This document shows positions 1 through 8,891 of a stretch of 61,061 bases of DNA, piece by piece. Both the position numbers and the translations under genes were made by a program. The notes under the pieces were generated by a model. The model was not told where the DNA came from and made no database searches. It was given only the letters and a program-made list of their open reading frames with translations. The stretch's first letter is position 1. Every line of letters begins with the position of its first letter. The DNA is from Acidimicrobiaceae bacterium (GTDB taxonomy: Bacteria > Actinomycetota > Acidimicrobiia > Acidimicrobiales > Aldehydirespiratoraceae): contig JAPPMP010000026.1 in the NCBI GenBank assembly GCA_028819005.1, forward strand, positions 65,301-126,361. Direction: 5' to 3'.

Positions 1-657
1 GGTTCCGGCTGTGCCCGGCGGCGACTGTGTGCCCGGTGCAGGCGGCTTTCCGGGGTTCCGGCTGTGCCCGGCGGCGACTGTGTGCCCGGTGCAGGCGGCT
101 TTCCGGGGCTCCGGTTGCGCCCGGCGACAGCACTGTCACAGGCCGTGTTTAGGGTGCGCCTCATGTCAATCGACGATTCGCTCCATGAACTGATCTCGGT
201 GTGGCCCCACGCCGGCCGCGCGGCGGAGTTGGTGTGCAGCTTGAAGTACGGCAGGGACACCACAGCTGTTTCCGAATTGGCCCGAGCGATGGCGGACGCG
301 GCCCCCGAGGCAGATCTCGTCACGTGGGTCCCGGCCTCTCCTTCGCGTCGTCGGCAGCGAGGGTTTGACCAAGGCGAGCTGCTTGCCCGGGCGTTGGCGC
401 GTCGTCGGCGTGTCCGCATCAGGCGGTTGCTTCGGCGGTCCGATGACGATCCCCAGACCGGTCGAGATCGCGAGGGTCGGGTCGCGGGGCCTTCACTCAA
501 ATCGTGTGGGCCGGTCTTGCGGTCGAGCCCGACTGTGTTGGTGGTCGACGATGTGTCGACAACGGGTACGACTCTGAGGTGTTCTGCGGCGGTGCTGCGA
601 TCAATGGGAGCAGGCACGGTGTACGGCCTAGTGGCCACGCAGGCCCTGTCGATGTGA
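1..657 (+). CDS. comF: ComF-family phosphoribosyltransferase-like protein (5' partial)
   Basis: The C-terminal two thirds match the ComF family, the phosphoribosyltransferase-fold proteins linked to DNA uptake: the segment VCSLKYGRD, the run PASPSRRRQRGFDQ, and the PRPP-binding-type loop VLVVDDVSTTGTT near the end. The frame is open back to base 1, where it reads GSGCARRRLCARC, the right kind of cysteine cluster for the N-terminal zinc finger of ComF. The gene therefore probably starts left of the window. The first 130 bases consist of a 53-bp tandem repeat. Because 53 is not a multiple of three, the zinc-finger copies fall in different frames and the linker is scrambled. An internal ATG at 163 is an alternative start that drops the finger. 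Confidence 0.75.
   Translation, partial: GSGCARRRLCARCRRLSGVPAVPGGDCVPGAGGFPGLRLRPATALSQAVFRVRLMSIDDSLHELISVWPHAGRAAELVCSLKYGRDTTAVSELARAMADAAPEADLVTWVPASPSRRRQRGFDQGELLARALARRRRVRIRRLLRRSDDDPQTGRDREGRVAGPSLKSCGPVLRSSPTVLVVDDVSTTGTTLRCSAAVLRSMGAGTVYGLVATQALSM
2..129. repeat. 53-bp tandem repeat inside comF (about 2.4 copies)
   Basis: The unit begins GTTCCGGCTGTGCCCGG at positions 2 and 55, with a diverged third copy starting at 108. The period is exactly 53 bp. The first two copies are almost identical, which suggests recent expansion. The repeat overlaps the part of comF that encodes the zinc finger. The third copy is 23/26 identical to a segment of folC (32216-32241). Confidence 0.9.
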
Positions 658-771
658 GCGCTGCACCGTGAAAACCCTCCGAGCTGACTCCTTTCGAATT
701 TCTCCGAGAACCCGTCTGGAATTATTCGGCCGGCATGTCGCCCACTTTCTGCTCCGTCTCCTAACATCGGC

Positions 772-802
772 TTGCAACAGAGGCCCTCCGTCGATCTACT
801 AT
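772..802 (+). promoter_or_regulatory. Candidate promoter of hpf
   Basis: TTGCAA (772-777) and TACTAT (797-802) are separated by 19 nt and lie about 30 nt before the hpf start. A strong Shine-Dalgarno sequence, AGGAGG, follows at about 820. The -10 lies inside a short inverted repeat (CCTCCG before, CGGAGG after). The assignment rests on loose consensus match only. Confidence 0.3.
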
Positions 803-831
803 CGGAGGACGCCACAATCAGGAGGTAGGGC

Positions 832-1416
832 ATGGACGTCTCCATCAGCGCTCGGCATGTAAATGTCACGCCGCGACTGGAGGAGGTGATCCACGAGAAG
901 ATCGGCCAGCTAGATCGGTACCTTGACGCGCTCGACTATGCGTCCGTTCATTTCGACGAAGCTCGAAATCCTCGGATCGCAGACAAGGAGTTCTGCGAGA
1001 TCGTCTTGAAAGGCCGGGGTCATCATCTTCGTTGCAAGGTGCGGGCTCCTGATCCCTTCACGGCCATTGACCTGGCTGAGGACAAGCTGTTGCGGCAGAT
1101 CCGCAAGCTTCGAACGAAGCTTCGCCGTCGGCATCATGGAACTGGAGCGACCATCCGCTCGGGCGTTGACGCACAGTTCGGCAATTTCGCCCTCGTCGAT
1201 CAGATGGCGGATCTCGACGAGGCTGAGGAGCGGATTCCCCGGATCGTCAAGACGAAAAGGTTTCATCTCGGTCCGTTGACCCCCGATGAAGCGGTCGAGA
1301 AGATGGAGAATATGGACCACGGCTTCTTTTTCTTCATCAACAAGGAGACTGCGCGCAGCGCGGTGGTCTACCGCCGCGACGACGGCGACGTCGGCTTGAT
1401 CGACGAAGCCGGATAG
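832..1416 (+). CDS. hpf: Ribosome hibernation promoting factor, long form
   Basis: At 194 residues this is the long HPF type, which dimerises 70S ribosomes into inactive 100S particles in starved or stationary cells. The N-terminal half (about 1-100) is the RaiA/YfiA beta-alpha domain that sits in the decoding site (opening MDVSISARHVNVT). The C-terminal domain (about 135-190) is the dimerisation module, recognisable from KRFHLGPLTPDEAVEKME and the run GHGFFFF-like GFFFFINKET. The start ATG has AGGAGG 7 nt upstream. It lies directly before secA, as in many actinobacteria. Confidence 0.95.
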   Translation: MDVSISARHVNVTPRLEEVIHEKIGQLDRYLDALDYASVHFDEARNPRIADKEFCEIVLKGRGHHLRCKVRAPDPFTAIDLAEDKLLRQIRKLRTKLRRRHHGTGATIRSGVDAQFGNFALVDQMADLDEAEERIPRIVKTKRFHLGPLTPDEAVEKMENMDHGFFFFINKETARSAVVYRRDDGDVGLIDEAG

Positions 1417-1426
1417 CAACCGCAAG

Positions 1427-1462
1427 TCTGCGGACTCCGTCCCATCTGCGGACTCCGTCCCA
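1427..1462. repeat. Perfect 18-bp tandem duplication between hpf and secA
   Basis: Two identical copies of TCTGCGGACTCCGTCCCA lie back to back (1427-1444 and 1445-1462), 10 bp after the hpf stop and 38 bp before the secA start. Absence of any mismatch implies a recent event. Confidence 0.95.
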
Positions 1463-1499
1463 ATTGTGGGGCTAGTCCTCGGTAGAGTCTTGGGCAGCT

Positions 1500-4232
1500 A
1501 TGAGTGTATTTAAGCGGGTTCTTCGCAGCGGCGAGGGCCGCAAACTCAAGGCCCTCGAGGCCCTGGTCCCGGACGTCAACGCCCTTGAACCCTCCACGGA
1601 GGCGCTGTCCGACGACGCGCTGAGAGCCAGGACAACGGAGTTCAGAACCAGGCTGGACAACGGCGAGAGCCCCAACGACCTGCTGATCGAAGCCTTTGCC
1701 GTGGTTCGCGAGACGGCGCGGCGGGTTCTGGGTCAGCGGCACTACGACGTGCAGCTCGTAGGCGGCGCGGCGCTGCACCTCGGCGGTGTTGCGGAGATGA
1801 AGACCGGGGAAGGCAAGACCCTCACATCGACGCTTCCGATCTATCTCAACGGGTTGACCGGCCAGGGAGTTCATATCGTCACTGTCAACGATTATCTGGC
1901 CCGCCGCGACTCGGAGTGGATGGGTCAGATTTATCGTTGGCTGGGTCTCGAAGTCGGGCTGATCGTCCCGGGCAACCGGGATTCCGATTTCAAGCGGGCC
2001 CAATACGCAGCAGACGTCACCTACGGAACCAACAATGAGTTCGGATTCGATTATCTGCGTGACAACATGGCGACGAGCCGAGCGCGTCAGGTTCAGCGGG
2101 GTCATCACTATTGCATCGTCGACGAGATCGACTCGATCCTGATCGACGAGGCACGCACCCCGCTGATCATCTCCGGTCGCGTGGCTGACGCAGCCAAGCT
2201 CTACGCCAAGTTCGCCGCTATCGCCCGAGGTCTGCGCCGTGATCTCCACTACGAAGTGGATGAGGAGAAGCGCACGGTCGCCCCTCTCGAAGAGGGGGTT
2301 CATGCCGTCGAGAGGGCTTTGGGGATCGACAATCTCTACGACCAGGTGTCGGCCAACCTGGTGCATCAGCTCCAAGCGGCACTGAGGGCGAAAGAGCTGT
2401 ACAAGAGGGACAAGGAGTACATCATCGAGAAGGGCGCGGTGAAGATCGTCGACGAGTTCACCGGCCGGATCCTCGACGGGCGCCGCTGGTCCGATGGCCT
2501 GCACCAGGCGGTCGAGGCGAAGGAAGGCGTCGCGATCAAAGAGGAGAACCAGACCCTCGCCACGATCACGCTTCAGAACTACTACAGGCTGTATGAGCGC
2601 CTCGCGGGAATGACCGGCACCGCCCAGACGGAGGCAGCTGAGTTCGTCAGCACCTACGGGTTGCAGGTGGTCCCGATTCCCACGCATCGCCCCATCGCCC
2701 GAGACGATGAGGCCGATTTGATCTACAAGAGCGAGGACGGCAAGTTCTCAGCCTGCGTCGAAGATCTGGCAGCTCGGTATGAGTCGGGTCAGCCTGTGCT
2801 GGTCGGCACGATCTCAGTCGAGAAGTCCGAGAAGCTCTCCCGCGAGCTGTCCAGGCGGGGGATACCCCATGAGGTGCTCAACGCCAAGCAACACGACCGG
2901 GAGGCCGAAATCGTCGCTCAGGCCGGGCGGCTCGGCGCGATAACGGTCGCTACCAACATGGCCGGTCGTGGAGTCGATGTGCTCTTGGGCGGCAACCCGG
3001 AGGGACTCGCCGACCGCGATACGAGGGCCAAGGGCTACGACCTCCGAACAGAGGAGGGCCAGGCCTTCTACGCTGAGCGGTTGGCGGCGCATACCGAGAA
3101 GACCGAGCGTGAGCGTCAGGAGGTCATCGACCTCGGTGGACTCTACGTGCTCGGCACTGAAAGGCATGAGAGCCGTCGCATCGACAACCAGCTTCGAGGC
3201 CGTTCGGGCCGCCAGGGGGATCCGGGGCAGAGCAGGTTCTACCTGTCGCTGGAGGACGATCTGATGCGACTGTTCGCCACGGGTGCAATGAACTGGGTCA
3301 TGGATCGTGCCCTTCCGGAGGACCAGCCGATCGAAGCGAACATGGTCACCAAGGCCATTGAGCGTGCCCAGAACACCGTCGAGCAGCGCAACGCCGAAAC
3401 GCGCAAGAACGTGCTCAAATACGACGAGGTGATGAACGAGCAACGCAAGGTGATCTACAAGCGCCGCTCGCAGATCCTAGACGGCGCCGACCTTCGCGCC
3501 GAGGCGCTCGAGTGCATTCAACTGGCCGTCGAGGGCGTGGTCGACGCCTACTGCGAGTCCGAGCTCTTCGAGGAATGGGATCTCGAAGGGTTGATCACCG
3601 AAGTCTCCTCCCTGTGGCCGACCAAGATCACCAAGTTGTCTCTCAGCAGCGTCCGCGACAGCAATGAGCTGTTCGAACTGGTCTACGGCGATGCCATCGA
3701 GATCTACGAAGCTCGGGAATCAGAGCTCACAGCAGAGGTTCTTCGGCAAGTCGAGAGGCAGGTGATGCTTCTGGTCATCGACCAACGTTGGCGCCAGCAC
3801 CTCTCAGAGATGGATCTGTTGCGGGAGGGCATCCACCTCCGTGCCATGGGTCAAAAAGACCCGGCAATGGAGTGGCAGCGTGAAGGATTCGAGATGTTCG
3901 CCAAAATGATGACGGGCATCTCAGTTGATTTCGTCAGGTACGTCATGCATGTGCAGATGGCCAAGGAGACCGATGAGCAGGCGTCCGAAGAATCCGGCGG
4001 CCAACAGCTTGTCGGCGTGACCGAGCAGAAGCAGGCCGCTGCGGCGGGGACCCCCAGCGCTCAGATCCCGTCGGCGGCAGCGCCCCTCGCGAAGCCGAAC
4101 CAAGCTCCTGCGCGGACTCCTGTGGTCAAGAGCGAACTCGAGAAAGTCGGCCGCAATGAACCCTGTCCATGTGGCAGTGGCAAGAAGTTCAAGATGTGTC
4201 ATGGCCGAACAGCAGCGAGGGCAACGCTGTAA
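1500..4232 (+). CDS. secA: Preprotein translocase ATPase SecA
   Basis: This is the motor ATPase that drives unfolded preproteins through SecYEG. At 910 residues it has the usual SecA1 length. Visible elements are the Walker A loop [11 protein letters not shown] (about residue 100), the DEAD-type motif as [14 protein letters not shown], the second ATPase domain with [10 protein letters not shown], and [18 protein letters not shown] of the helical scaffold. A proline/alanine-rich linker leads to the C-terminal SEC-C zinc motif [16 protein letters not shown], which contacts SecB or ribosome and lipid. The start ATG at 1500 gives [13 protein letters not shown], a normal SecA N terminus. prfB follows after 25 bp. 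Confidence 0.97.
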   Translation: MSVFKRVLRSGEGRKLKALEALVPDVNALEPSTEALSDDALRARTTEFRTRLDNGESPNDLLIEAFAVVRETARRVLGQRHYDVQLVGGAALHLGGVAEMKTGEGKTLTSTLPIYLNGLTGQGVHIVTVNDYLARRDSEWMGQIYRWLGLEVGLIVPGNRDSDFKRAQYAADVTYGTNNEFGFDYLRDNMATSRARQVQRGHHYCIVDEIDSILIDEARTPLIISGRVADAAKLYAKFAAIARGLRRDLHYEVDEEKRTVAPLEEGVHAVERALGIDNLYDQVSANLVHQLQAALRAKELYKRDKEYIIEKGAVKIVDEFTGRILDGRRWSDGLHQAVEAKEGVAIKEENQTLATITLQNYYRLYERLAGMTGTAQTEAAEFVSTYGLQVVPIPTHRPIARDDEADLIYKSEDGKFSACVEDLAARYESGQPVLVGTISVEKSEKLSRELSRRGIPHEVLNAKQHDREAEIVAQAGRLGAITVATNMAGRGVDVLLGGNPEGLADRDTRAKGYDLRTEEGQAFYAERLAAHTEKTERERQEVIDLGGLYVLGTERHESRRIDNQLRGRSGRQGDPGQSRFYLSLEDDLMRLFATGAMNWVMDRALPEDQPIEANMVTKAIERAQNTVEQRNAETRKNVLKYDEVMNEQRKVIYKRRSQILDGADLRAEALECIQLAVEGVVDAYCESELFEEWDLEGLITEVSSLWPTKITKLSLSSVRDSNELFELVYGDAIEIYEARESELTAEVLRQVERQVMLLVIDQRWRQHLSEMDLLREGIHLRAMGQKDPAMEWQREGFEMFAKMMTGISVDFVRYVMHVQMAKETDEQASEESGGQQLVGVTEQKQAAAAGTPSAQIPSAAAPLAKPNQAPARTPVVKSELEKVGRNEPCPCGSGKKFKMCHGRTAARATL

Positions 4233-4257
4233 CGCTGACGATGCGGGATTTGTAACG

Positions 4258-5370
4258 ATGCAGGACTTCACCGATCAACTCGCAGCGATCCGAAGTCGAG
4301 TCGAGGACGCGTCCGGATACCTGAGAATCACCGATCTGGAGGCTCGCCTCCCCCAACTGGAGGCGGAGGCGTCGCGTGCGGACCTCTGGGATGACCCGGA
4401 TCTGGCACGCAGGGTCACCTCGGAGTTCGCGTCCGTGAACGAAGACCTTACCCTCTTCAGCCGCCTGTGCGCTGATCTCGACGATGTGGAGACACTGCAC
4501 GAACTCGCCCGCGAGGAGGGAGAGGACATCCTCAGTGCCGAGATCGCGCAAGCGTCGGCGGACCTTGTTGCCAAGCTCGACGACCTGGAGGTGCGCTCCC
4601 TGTTCACCGGCGATTTCGATGAGGGCGACGCGGTTTGCCAGATCAAGTCGGGTGAGGGAGGCACGGACGCTCAGGACTGGGCTGAGATGCTGATGCGGAT
4701 GTACAACCGCTGGGCCGATCGACGAGGTTTCGAAGTTGAGATCACTGCTGTCTCAGAAGGCGCCGAGGCTGGTCTGTCCAGCGTCGAGTTCATTCTCAAG
4801 GGGCGACACGCCTACGGACTGATGCAGGCTGAGCATGGCGTTCACCGGCTGGTTCGGATCTCGCCGTTCAACAACGAGGGCAAGCGCCAGACGGCCTTTT
4901 CGGCGGTGCAGGTCGCTCCTTTCTTCGAGGAGGTGGCAAATGAGATCGACATCGACGAGAAGGAGCTTCGGATCGACACATATCGCTCTTCCGGCGCCGG
5001 TGGCCAGCATGTCAACGTCACTGATTCGGCGGTGCGCATCACCCATCTTCCGACGGGTCTGGTGACGAGTTGCCAGAACGAGCGCAGCCAGCACCAGAAC
5101 AAGGACCGTGCCATTCAGATGATGGCTGCCAAACTCCTCGACCTTGAACGCAAGAAGCGCGAGGCCGAAATCGCCGGGATCACCGGCGCGCAGGACAACG
5201 TCGGTTTCGGCAGTCAGATCCGCAGCTATGTGATGCAGCCGTACCAGATGGTCAAGGATCTGCGCACCGACCACGAGACTTCCCAGATCGAAGGCGTGCT
5301 CAACGGCGAGATCGAAGTGTTCATGGAAGCCTGGCTTCGCTGGACCAGAGCGCGGAACTCCGCGGATTGA
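4258..5370 (+). CDS. prfB: Peptide chain release factor 2
   Basis: RF2 reads UGA and UAA stop codons and triggers peptidyl-tRNA hydrolysis. The tripeptide anticodon SPF is present in LVRISPFNNEGKRQT, which separates it from RF1. The catalytic GGQ lies in SSGAGGQHVNVTDS. ATG 4258 (MQDFTDQLAAIRSR) gives 370 residues. The frame stays open further upstream into secA, but that extension lacks conservation. There is no sign of the +1 programmed frameshift that controls prfB in many other bacteria: the gene reads through in one frame. Confidence 0.95.
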   Translation: MQDFTDQLAAIRSRVEDASGYLRITDLEARLPQLEAEASRADLWDDPDLARRVTSEFASVNEDLTLFSRLCADLDDVETLHELAREEGEDILSAEIAQASADLVAKLDDLEVRSLFTGDFDEGDAVCQIKSGEGGTDAQDWAEMLMRMYNRWADRRGFEVEITAVSEGAEAGLSSVEFILKGRHAYGLMQAEHGVHRLVRISPFNNEGKRQTAFSAVQVAPFFEEVANEIDIDEKELRIDTYRSSGAGGQHVNVTDSAVRITHLPTGLVTSCQNERSQHQNKDRAIQMMAAKLLDLERKKREAEIAGITGAQDNVGFGSQIRSYVMQPYQMVKDLRTDHETSQIEGVLNGEIEVFMEAWLRWTRARNSAD

Positions 5371-5475
5371 CTCGGATTGGCCCCCGCCCGCTGGTAGTGT
5401 CCCGCGGTCGGCTGATGTGAGTTGCGCGGACGTGGGGCACACTGACACGACAGCAATGCCGAAGACGGGATCGAG

Positions 5476-6153
5476 ATGATCAAACTCAACAACGTGACCA
5501 AGGTTTACAAGGGCGCCGTTGTTGCGGTCCGCGACGTCACCGTGGACATCGCCAAGGGCGAATTCGTTTTCCTCGTCGGCCCTTCGGGATCAGGCAAGTC
5601 GACGTTCATCCGACTGCTGAATCGTGAGGAGCTCCCCGAGCACGGGACGATCTATGTGGCCGGCAAAGACATCGGCACGCTCGGAGCCTGGCGGGTGCCC
5701 TTCCTGCGGCGCAACATCGGTTTCATTTTTCAGGACTTCAAACTGCTTCCCAAGAAGACCGTGGCGGAGAACGTCGCCTTCGCGCTCGAGGTGATCGGCA
5801 AACCACGCCACGTGGTGCGCAAGCAGGTTCCTGCAATCCTTGAACTTGTCGGCCTGGCCGCGAAGATGGACAACTTCCCCCACGAACTGTCGGGTGGCGA
5901 GCAGCAGCGGGTGTCGGTGGCGCGGGCGTTCGTGAACCGTCCCCCGATCTTGCTGGCAGACGAGCCCACGGGCAACCTCGATCCCCAGACCTCGGTTGGG
6001 ATCATGAAGCTTCTTGATCGGATCAATCGCACCGGCACGACTGTGGTGATGGCCACCCATGATCGCAGCATTGTCGACACGATGCGTCGCCGGGTCATCG
6101 AGCTTGATCGGGGTGTGGTCGTTCGCGATCAAGCCCGCGGCGTCTACGAGTAG
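5476..6153 (+). CDS. ftsE: Cell division ATP-binding protein FtsE
   Basis: ABC-type ATPase that partners FtsX at the division site and activates peptidoglycan hydrolases through FtsX. Motifs: Walker [10 protein letters not shown] (about residue 36), Q-loop in IFQDFKLLP, signature LSGGEQQRV, Walker [13 protein letters not shown] and the H-loop MATHD. The length of 225 residues is typical. The order prfB-ftsE-ftsX followed closely by another gene is the conserved actinobacterial arrangement, where smpB commonly follows. Here smpB is about 11 kb away instead. Confidence 0.95.
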   Translation: MIKLNNVTKVYKGAVVAVRDVTVDIAKGEFVFLVGPSGSGKSTFIRLLNREELPEHGTIYVAGKDIGTLGAWRVPFLRRNIGFIFQDFKLLPKKTVAENVAFALEVIGKPRHVVRKQVPAILELVGLAAKMDNFPHELSGGEQQRVSVARAFVNRPPILLADEPTGNLDPQTSVGIMKLLDRINRTGTTVVMATHDRSIVDTMRRRVIELDRGVVVRDQARGVYE

Positions 6154-6158
6154 GCTCC

Positions 6159-7055
6159 ATGGCGCTCAGTCCGAGATATGTCCTTCGCGAGACCGGCCAG
6201 AACCTGTGGCGCAACGTCTTGTCGTCGGCCGCCGCGATCATCACGATCGGAGTTTCGCTGTGGCTCTTCGGCGGCTTCTTTCTGTTCAACTATGCAGTCG
6301 ACAACGCCACTGCCAGATGGGAGGGCGGTATCGAGTTCGTGGTTTGGATGCAGCCCGAAGCGACCGCGGAACAGGACGCGAACATTCGCAACAGCATCGA
6401 AGGCTCTCCTGCTGTCAAGGAATGGGCGTACGTCGACCAGAACCAGGCGTATGAAGAGTTCCGGGAGATTTTCTCCGACACTCCGGAATTGATCGAGGTT
6501 GTTTCTCCCGATGTTCTGCCTCCGTCGTATCGGATTGTCCCGGAGAATCCCGACGCTGATGTCGTCGCCGAACTGTCGGATCAATTCGTCGGGCGCCCCG
6601 GCGTGGAAGAGGTGGTTTCGGCTGATCAGACGATCCGCGACATTCAACGCCTTGCCGACAAGGTGACCAGGGTCTTCCTGGTGGGTTCAGTGATTCTGCT
6701 CACCGCGGCAACACTGCTGATCCTGACCAATATCGTGAGCGCGATCCGCAGCCGCGGCGCCGAGATCGAGATCATGAAGGTGGTCGGCGCAACCAACTGG
6801 TTCATCCGCGTGCCGTTCATGCTCGAGGGTCTGGTCCAAGCGGTGTTGGGAGCTATGGGGGCTTGGGTCGGCCTGCGAATCCTCGACGACACGGTCATCC
6901 GGGGGCTGAGCGAACCCGACAGTCTGCAGCTCATGCAGGGCTTCAGGGTCGATCAGGGTGAGTTCTACTCCACCAGCCTGCTTGTGTTGGCGATCGCGAT
7001 TGTGGTGTCGGGCATCGGCTCGGCTGTTGCGGTGGCTCGCTATCTGGATGTCTGA
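6159..7055 (+). CDS. ftsX: Cell division protein FtsX
   Basis: Membrane partner of FtsE, starting 5 bp after it. The pattern is that of FtsX: a first membrane segment at about residues 20-45 (LSSAAAIITIGVSLWLFGGFF), then an extracytoplasmic domain of roughly 120 residues (DVLPPSYRIVPENPDADV), then three C-terminal membrane segments beginning VFLVGSVILLTAATLLILTN. The motif RGAEIEIMKVVGATNWFIR, typical of FtsX permease domains, lies between segments 2 and 3. The periplasmic domain is predicted to regulate a peptidoglycan hydrolase; no RipC-like gene is adjacent. Confidence 0.93.
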   Translation: MALSPRYVLRETGQNLWRNVLSSAAAIITIGVSLWLFGGFFLFNYAVDNATARWEGGIEFVVWMQPEATAEQDANIRNSIEGSPAVKEWAYVDQNQAYEEFREIFSDTPELIEVVSPDVLPPSYRIVPENPDADVVAELSDQFVGRPGVEEVVSADQTIRDIQRLADKVTRVFLVGSVILLTAATLLILTNIVSAIRSRGAEIEIMKVVGATNWFIRVPFMLEGLVQAVLGAMGAWVGLRILDDTVIRGLSEPDSLQLMQGFRVDQGEFYSTSLLVLAIAIVVSGIGSAVAVARYLDV

Positions 7056-7065
7056 GGGAGCGTTT

Positions 7066-8304
7066 GTGGCGATTGATTTCACGCTGAGTCCGGAGCATGA
7101 AGAGATCCGCGGCCGAGTTCGTGAATTCATCAATGAGGCGGTGAAACCCGCGGAGGCAGAAATCGAAGGCCGCGGCGACGCCCCGCCGCTGGAGGGCGGG
7201 CAGCGGGTCGAGCGGTTGATCAGTCTGCGTAAACAGGCCCACAAACGGGGTCTCTGGCTGCCGCACATGCCAGTCGAGTGGGGTGGGATGGGTCTGGGCC
7301 ATGTGGCGTTGGCGATGGTGCAAGCCGAGGCGGCCAAGTCGTATTACGGCCCGTGGGTGCTCAATTGCCAGGCTCCTGACGAGGGCAACATGCACACTCT
7401 GTTGCATTGGGCCACTCCCGCGCAGGCGGAGAAATATTTGAAGCCGTTGTGTCAGGGGACCGTCTGGTCGTGTTTCGCGATGACCGAACCGGAGGTGGCC
7501 GGCTCCGACCCGACCCTGATCCGCAGCAACGGCTACCAGGACGGCGAGGAGTGGGTTCTCAACGGTCACAAGTGGTTCATCTCCAACGCGCATCGCGCCG
7601 ATTTCGCGATCCTCATCGTCCGGACCGAAGACGACCCCGATCTCCCTCAGGCAGCGAACACAGCGTTCATCGTCGACCTTCCTGCTCCCGGTTGGACTGA
7701 GGTCCGGCAGATCGAGACGATGCACGGCGGCACCGGACATTCCGAGATCCTCATCGAAGACCTGCGTCTGCATGAGAGTCAGATGCTCGGCGGGCCCGGA
7801 CAGGGCCATCTGCTCGGCCAGTACCGTCTCGGCCCGGCCCGCCTGGCTCATTGCATGCGTTGGATCGCCCAAGCCGAAACAGCGCTGGACATGATGGTGG
7901 ACCGCTCGCTCGATCGTTACAGCCACGGTTCGATTCTGGCTGAGAAGCAGGGTATTCAGTGGATGATCGCCGATTCGGCGATGGAGTTGTACCAGTGCAA
8001 ATTGATGGTGCTGCACGCTGCTTCAAAGATCGACGCCAATGAGGATTTCAAGTCTGAAGTGTCGATGGCGAAGCACTTTGTGGCGAATTCGTTGAACCGG
8101 ATCATCGATCGCGCCATCCAGGTACACGGCGCTCTGGGCTACTCGACCGACACCCCTCTGGCGCACATGTTCCAGCACGCCCGCTGGGCGAGGTTTGCCG
8201 ATGGGGCTGATGAGGTCCATCAGATGCGGATCGCCCAGCGCACCATCGCGGCCTACAAGGACCATGGCACAACCAAGTCCGCCACAGGCGACCTTCCGAT
8301 CTAG
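7066..8304 (+). CDS. Acyl-CoA dehydrogenase family protein
   Basis: FAD-dependent enzyme that introduces an alpha-beta double bond into an acyl-CoA. The middle domain shows CFAMTEPEVAGSDP and WVLNGHKWFISNA, typical flavin-binding segments. The C-terminal helical domain contains IQVHGALGYSTDTPLAHMFQHARWARFADGADEVH, a form seen in the ACAD10/ACAD11-like branch. The substrate cannot be told from sequence. GTG 7066 is preferred because GAGGGAG lies 5 nt before it; ATG 7048 would overlap ftsX by 8 bp. The product is 412 residues. Confidence 0.85.
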   Translation: MAIDFTLSPEHEEIRGRVREFINEAVKPAEAEIEGRGDAPPLEGGQRVERLISLRKQAHKRGLWLPHMPVEWGGMGLGHVALAMVQAEAAKSYYGPWVLNCQAPDEGNMHTLLHWATPAQAEKYLKPLCQGTVWSCFAMTEPEVAGSDPTLIRSNGYQDGEEWVLNGHKWFISNAHRADFAILIVRTEDDPDLPQAANTAFIVDLPAPGWTEVRQIETMHGGTGHSEILIEDLRLHESQMLGGPGQGHLLGQYRLGPARLAHCMRWIAQAETALDMMVDRSLDRYSHGSILAEKQGIQWMIADSAMELYQCKLMVLHAASKIDANEDFKSEVSMAKHFVANSLNRIIDRAIQVHGALGYSTDTPLAHMFQHARWARFADGADEVHQMRIAQRTIAAYKDHGTTKSATGDLPI

Positions 8305-8725
8305 GACGCGCTGACTGTTCTGGCAGCTTCAGCGACCGTGGTGGAGGCGAAAGAAGTCGGCCGGCAGTCGATGGGAACCTTCTATCTGGAGGAGCGCGAT
8401 GCCCGTGGACAATGGGGTCGCGGCAAAGACAACAACCGCCGATACTGGACTCGCCAAGAGGCGTTGGTGGCTGGGAGGCTCTTGTATGGATGCGAGCCAT
8501 CCAACTAGGGACAACGACGTCATCCCGTTGCGGCATTGAGGGACAGGAAGTTGTCCGACTTCCGCCGGTTTTTGGACAACTTCACCGCGATTTGCAATTA
8601 GATGTCCATATGGGCTGGTATGAGCCTCGCGCATGGGATGAGCACTCGCGGCAGTCGCTTCTGAGGTCTGAGATCGCGGCCTGATGCGCTCTCAGACCTC
8701 ACCCATTCGTTCAGGTGGTTTCCAC
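8305..8725 (+). other. Intergenic stretch with ORF debris, no confident gene
   Basis: The frame of the preceding dehydrogenase stays open after its stop. From GTG 8338 to 8508 it encodes 56 residues with protein-like composition, containing GTFYLEERDARGQWGRGKDN and RYWTRQEALVAGRLLYG. A second frame to 8684 ends GWYEPRAWDEHSRQSLLRS. Neither has a good ribosome binding site and I recognise no family. Together they look like a frameshifted remnant of one gene next to the broken tRNA, but two tiny genes cannot be excluded. Confidence 0.3.
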
Positions 8726-8821
8726 GGGTCGGTAGCTCAACATGGTAGAGCAGCGGACTTTTAATCCGTTTGTTGAGGGCAGCAGACTCATCTCGGTCCT
8801 CAACGTATTCGATGCTCCCTC
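8726..8821 (+). pseudogene. Degenerate tRNA-Lys(TTT) remnant
   Basis: The 5' two thirds are a normal tRNA. The acceptor strand GGGTCGG is at 8726-8732. The D arm GCTC/GAGC lies at 8735-8751. The anticodon stem GCGGA/TCCGT with loop CTTTTAA lies at 8753-8769, giving anticodon TTT. The variable region then leads to GAGGG (8775-8779), the expected T-stem strand. After that the sequence breaks: TTCGATG and CCCTC, which resemble the T-loop and second T-stem strand, occur only after a 28-nt insertion. No CCGACCC closes the acceptor stem. The gene cannot fold into a tRNA. The 28-nt insertion begins at a perfect inverted repeat (GTTGAGG / CCTCAAC). Confidence 0.75.
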
Positions 8822-8868
8822 AAAGAAACGGGGAACGGATCAACAACCGTTCATGTAACACGGGCGGT

Positions 8869-8884
8869 GTATCCCAGGTATACT
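8869..8884 (+). promoter_or_regulatory. Candidate operator and -10 box of the hip module
   Basis: GTATCCCAGGTATAC (8869-8883) is a 15-bp near-palindrome in which only one arm position mispairs. It overlaps TATACT (8879-8884), a good -10 box. If that box is used, transcription would start at about 8891, at or next to the hipB ATG (8892), so the message would be leaderless. A 6-bp hairpin arm pair (GAACGG 8833-8838, CCGTTC 8847-8852) lies just upstream. By analogy with HipB autorepression in E. coli, this is the likely binding site. Confidence 0.45.
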
Positions 8885-8891
8885 CGTATGT

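Noticed and set aside
1368..2687. Long minus-strand frame of 439 codons opposite hpf and secA
   Set aside because: It is the shadow of two highly conserved plus-strand genes; its translation is His/Leu/Val/Arg-rich with no recognisable domain.
4258..4400. Programmed +1 frameshift in prfB
   Set aside because: The gene is open in one frame from ATG 4258 to the stop, and no internal UGA with a slippery CUU is present.
8726..8821. Functional tRNA-Lys with an intron
   Set aside because: The 28-nt insertion lies in the T arm rather than the anticodon loop, and no matching acceptor 3' strand exists downstream, so splicing would not restore a tRNA.
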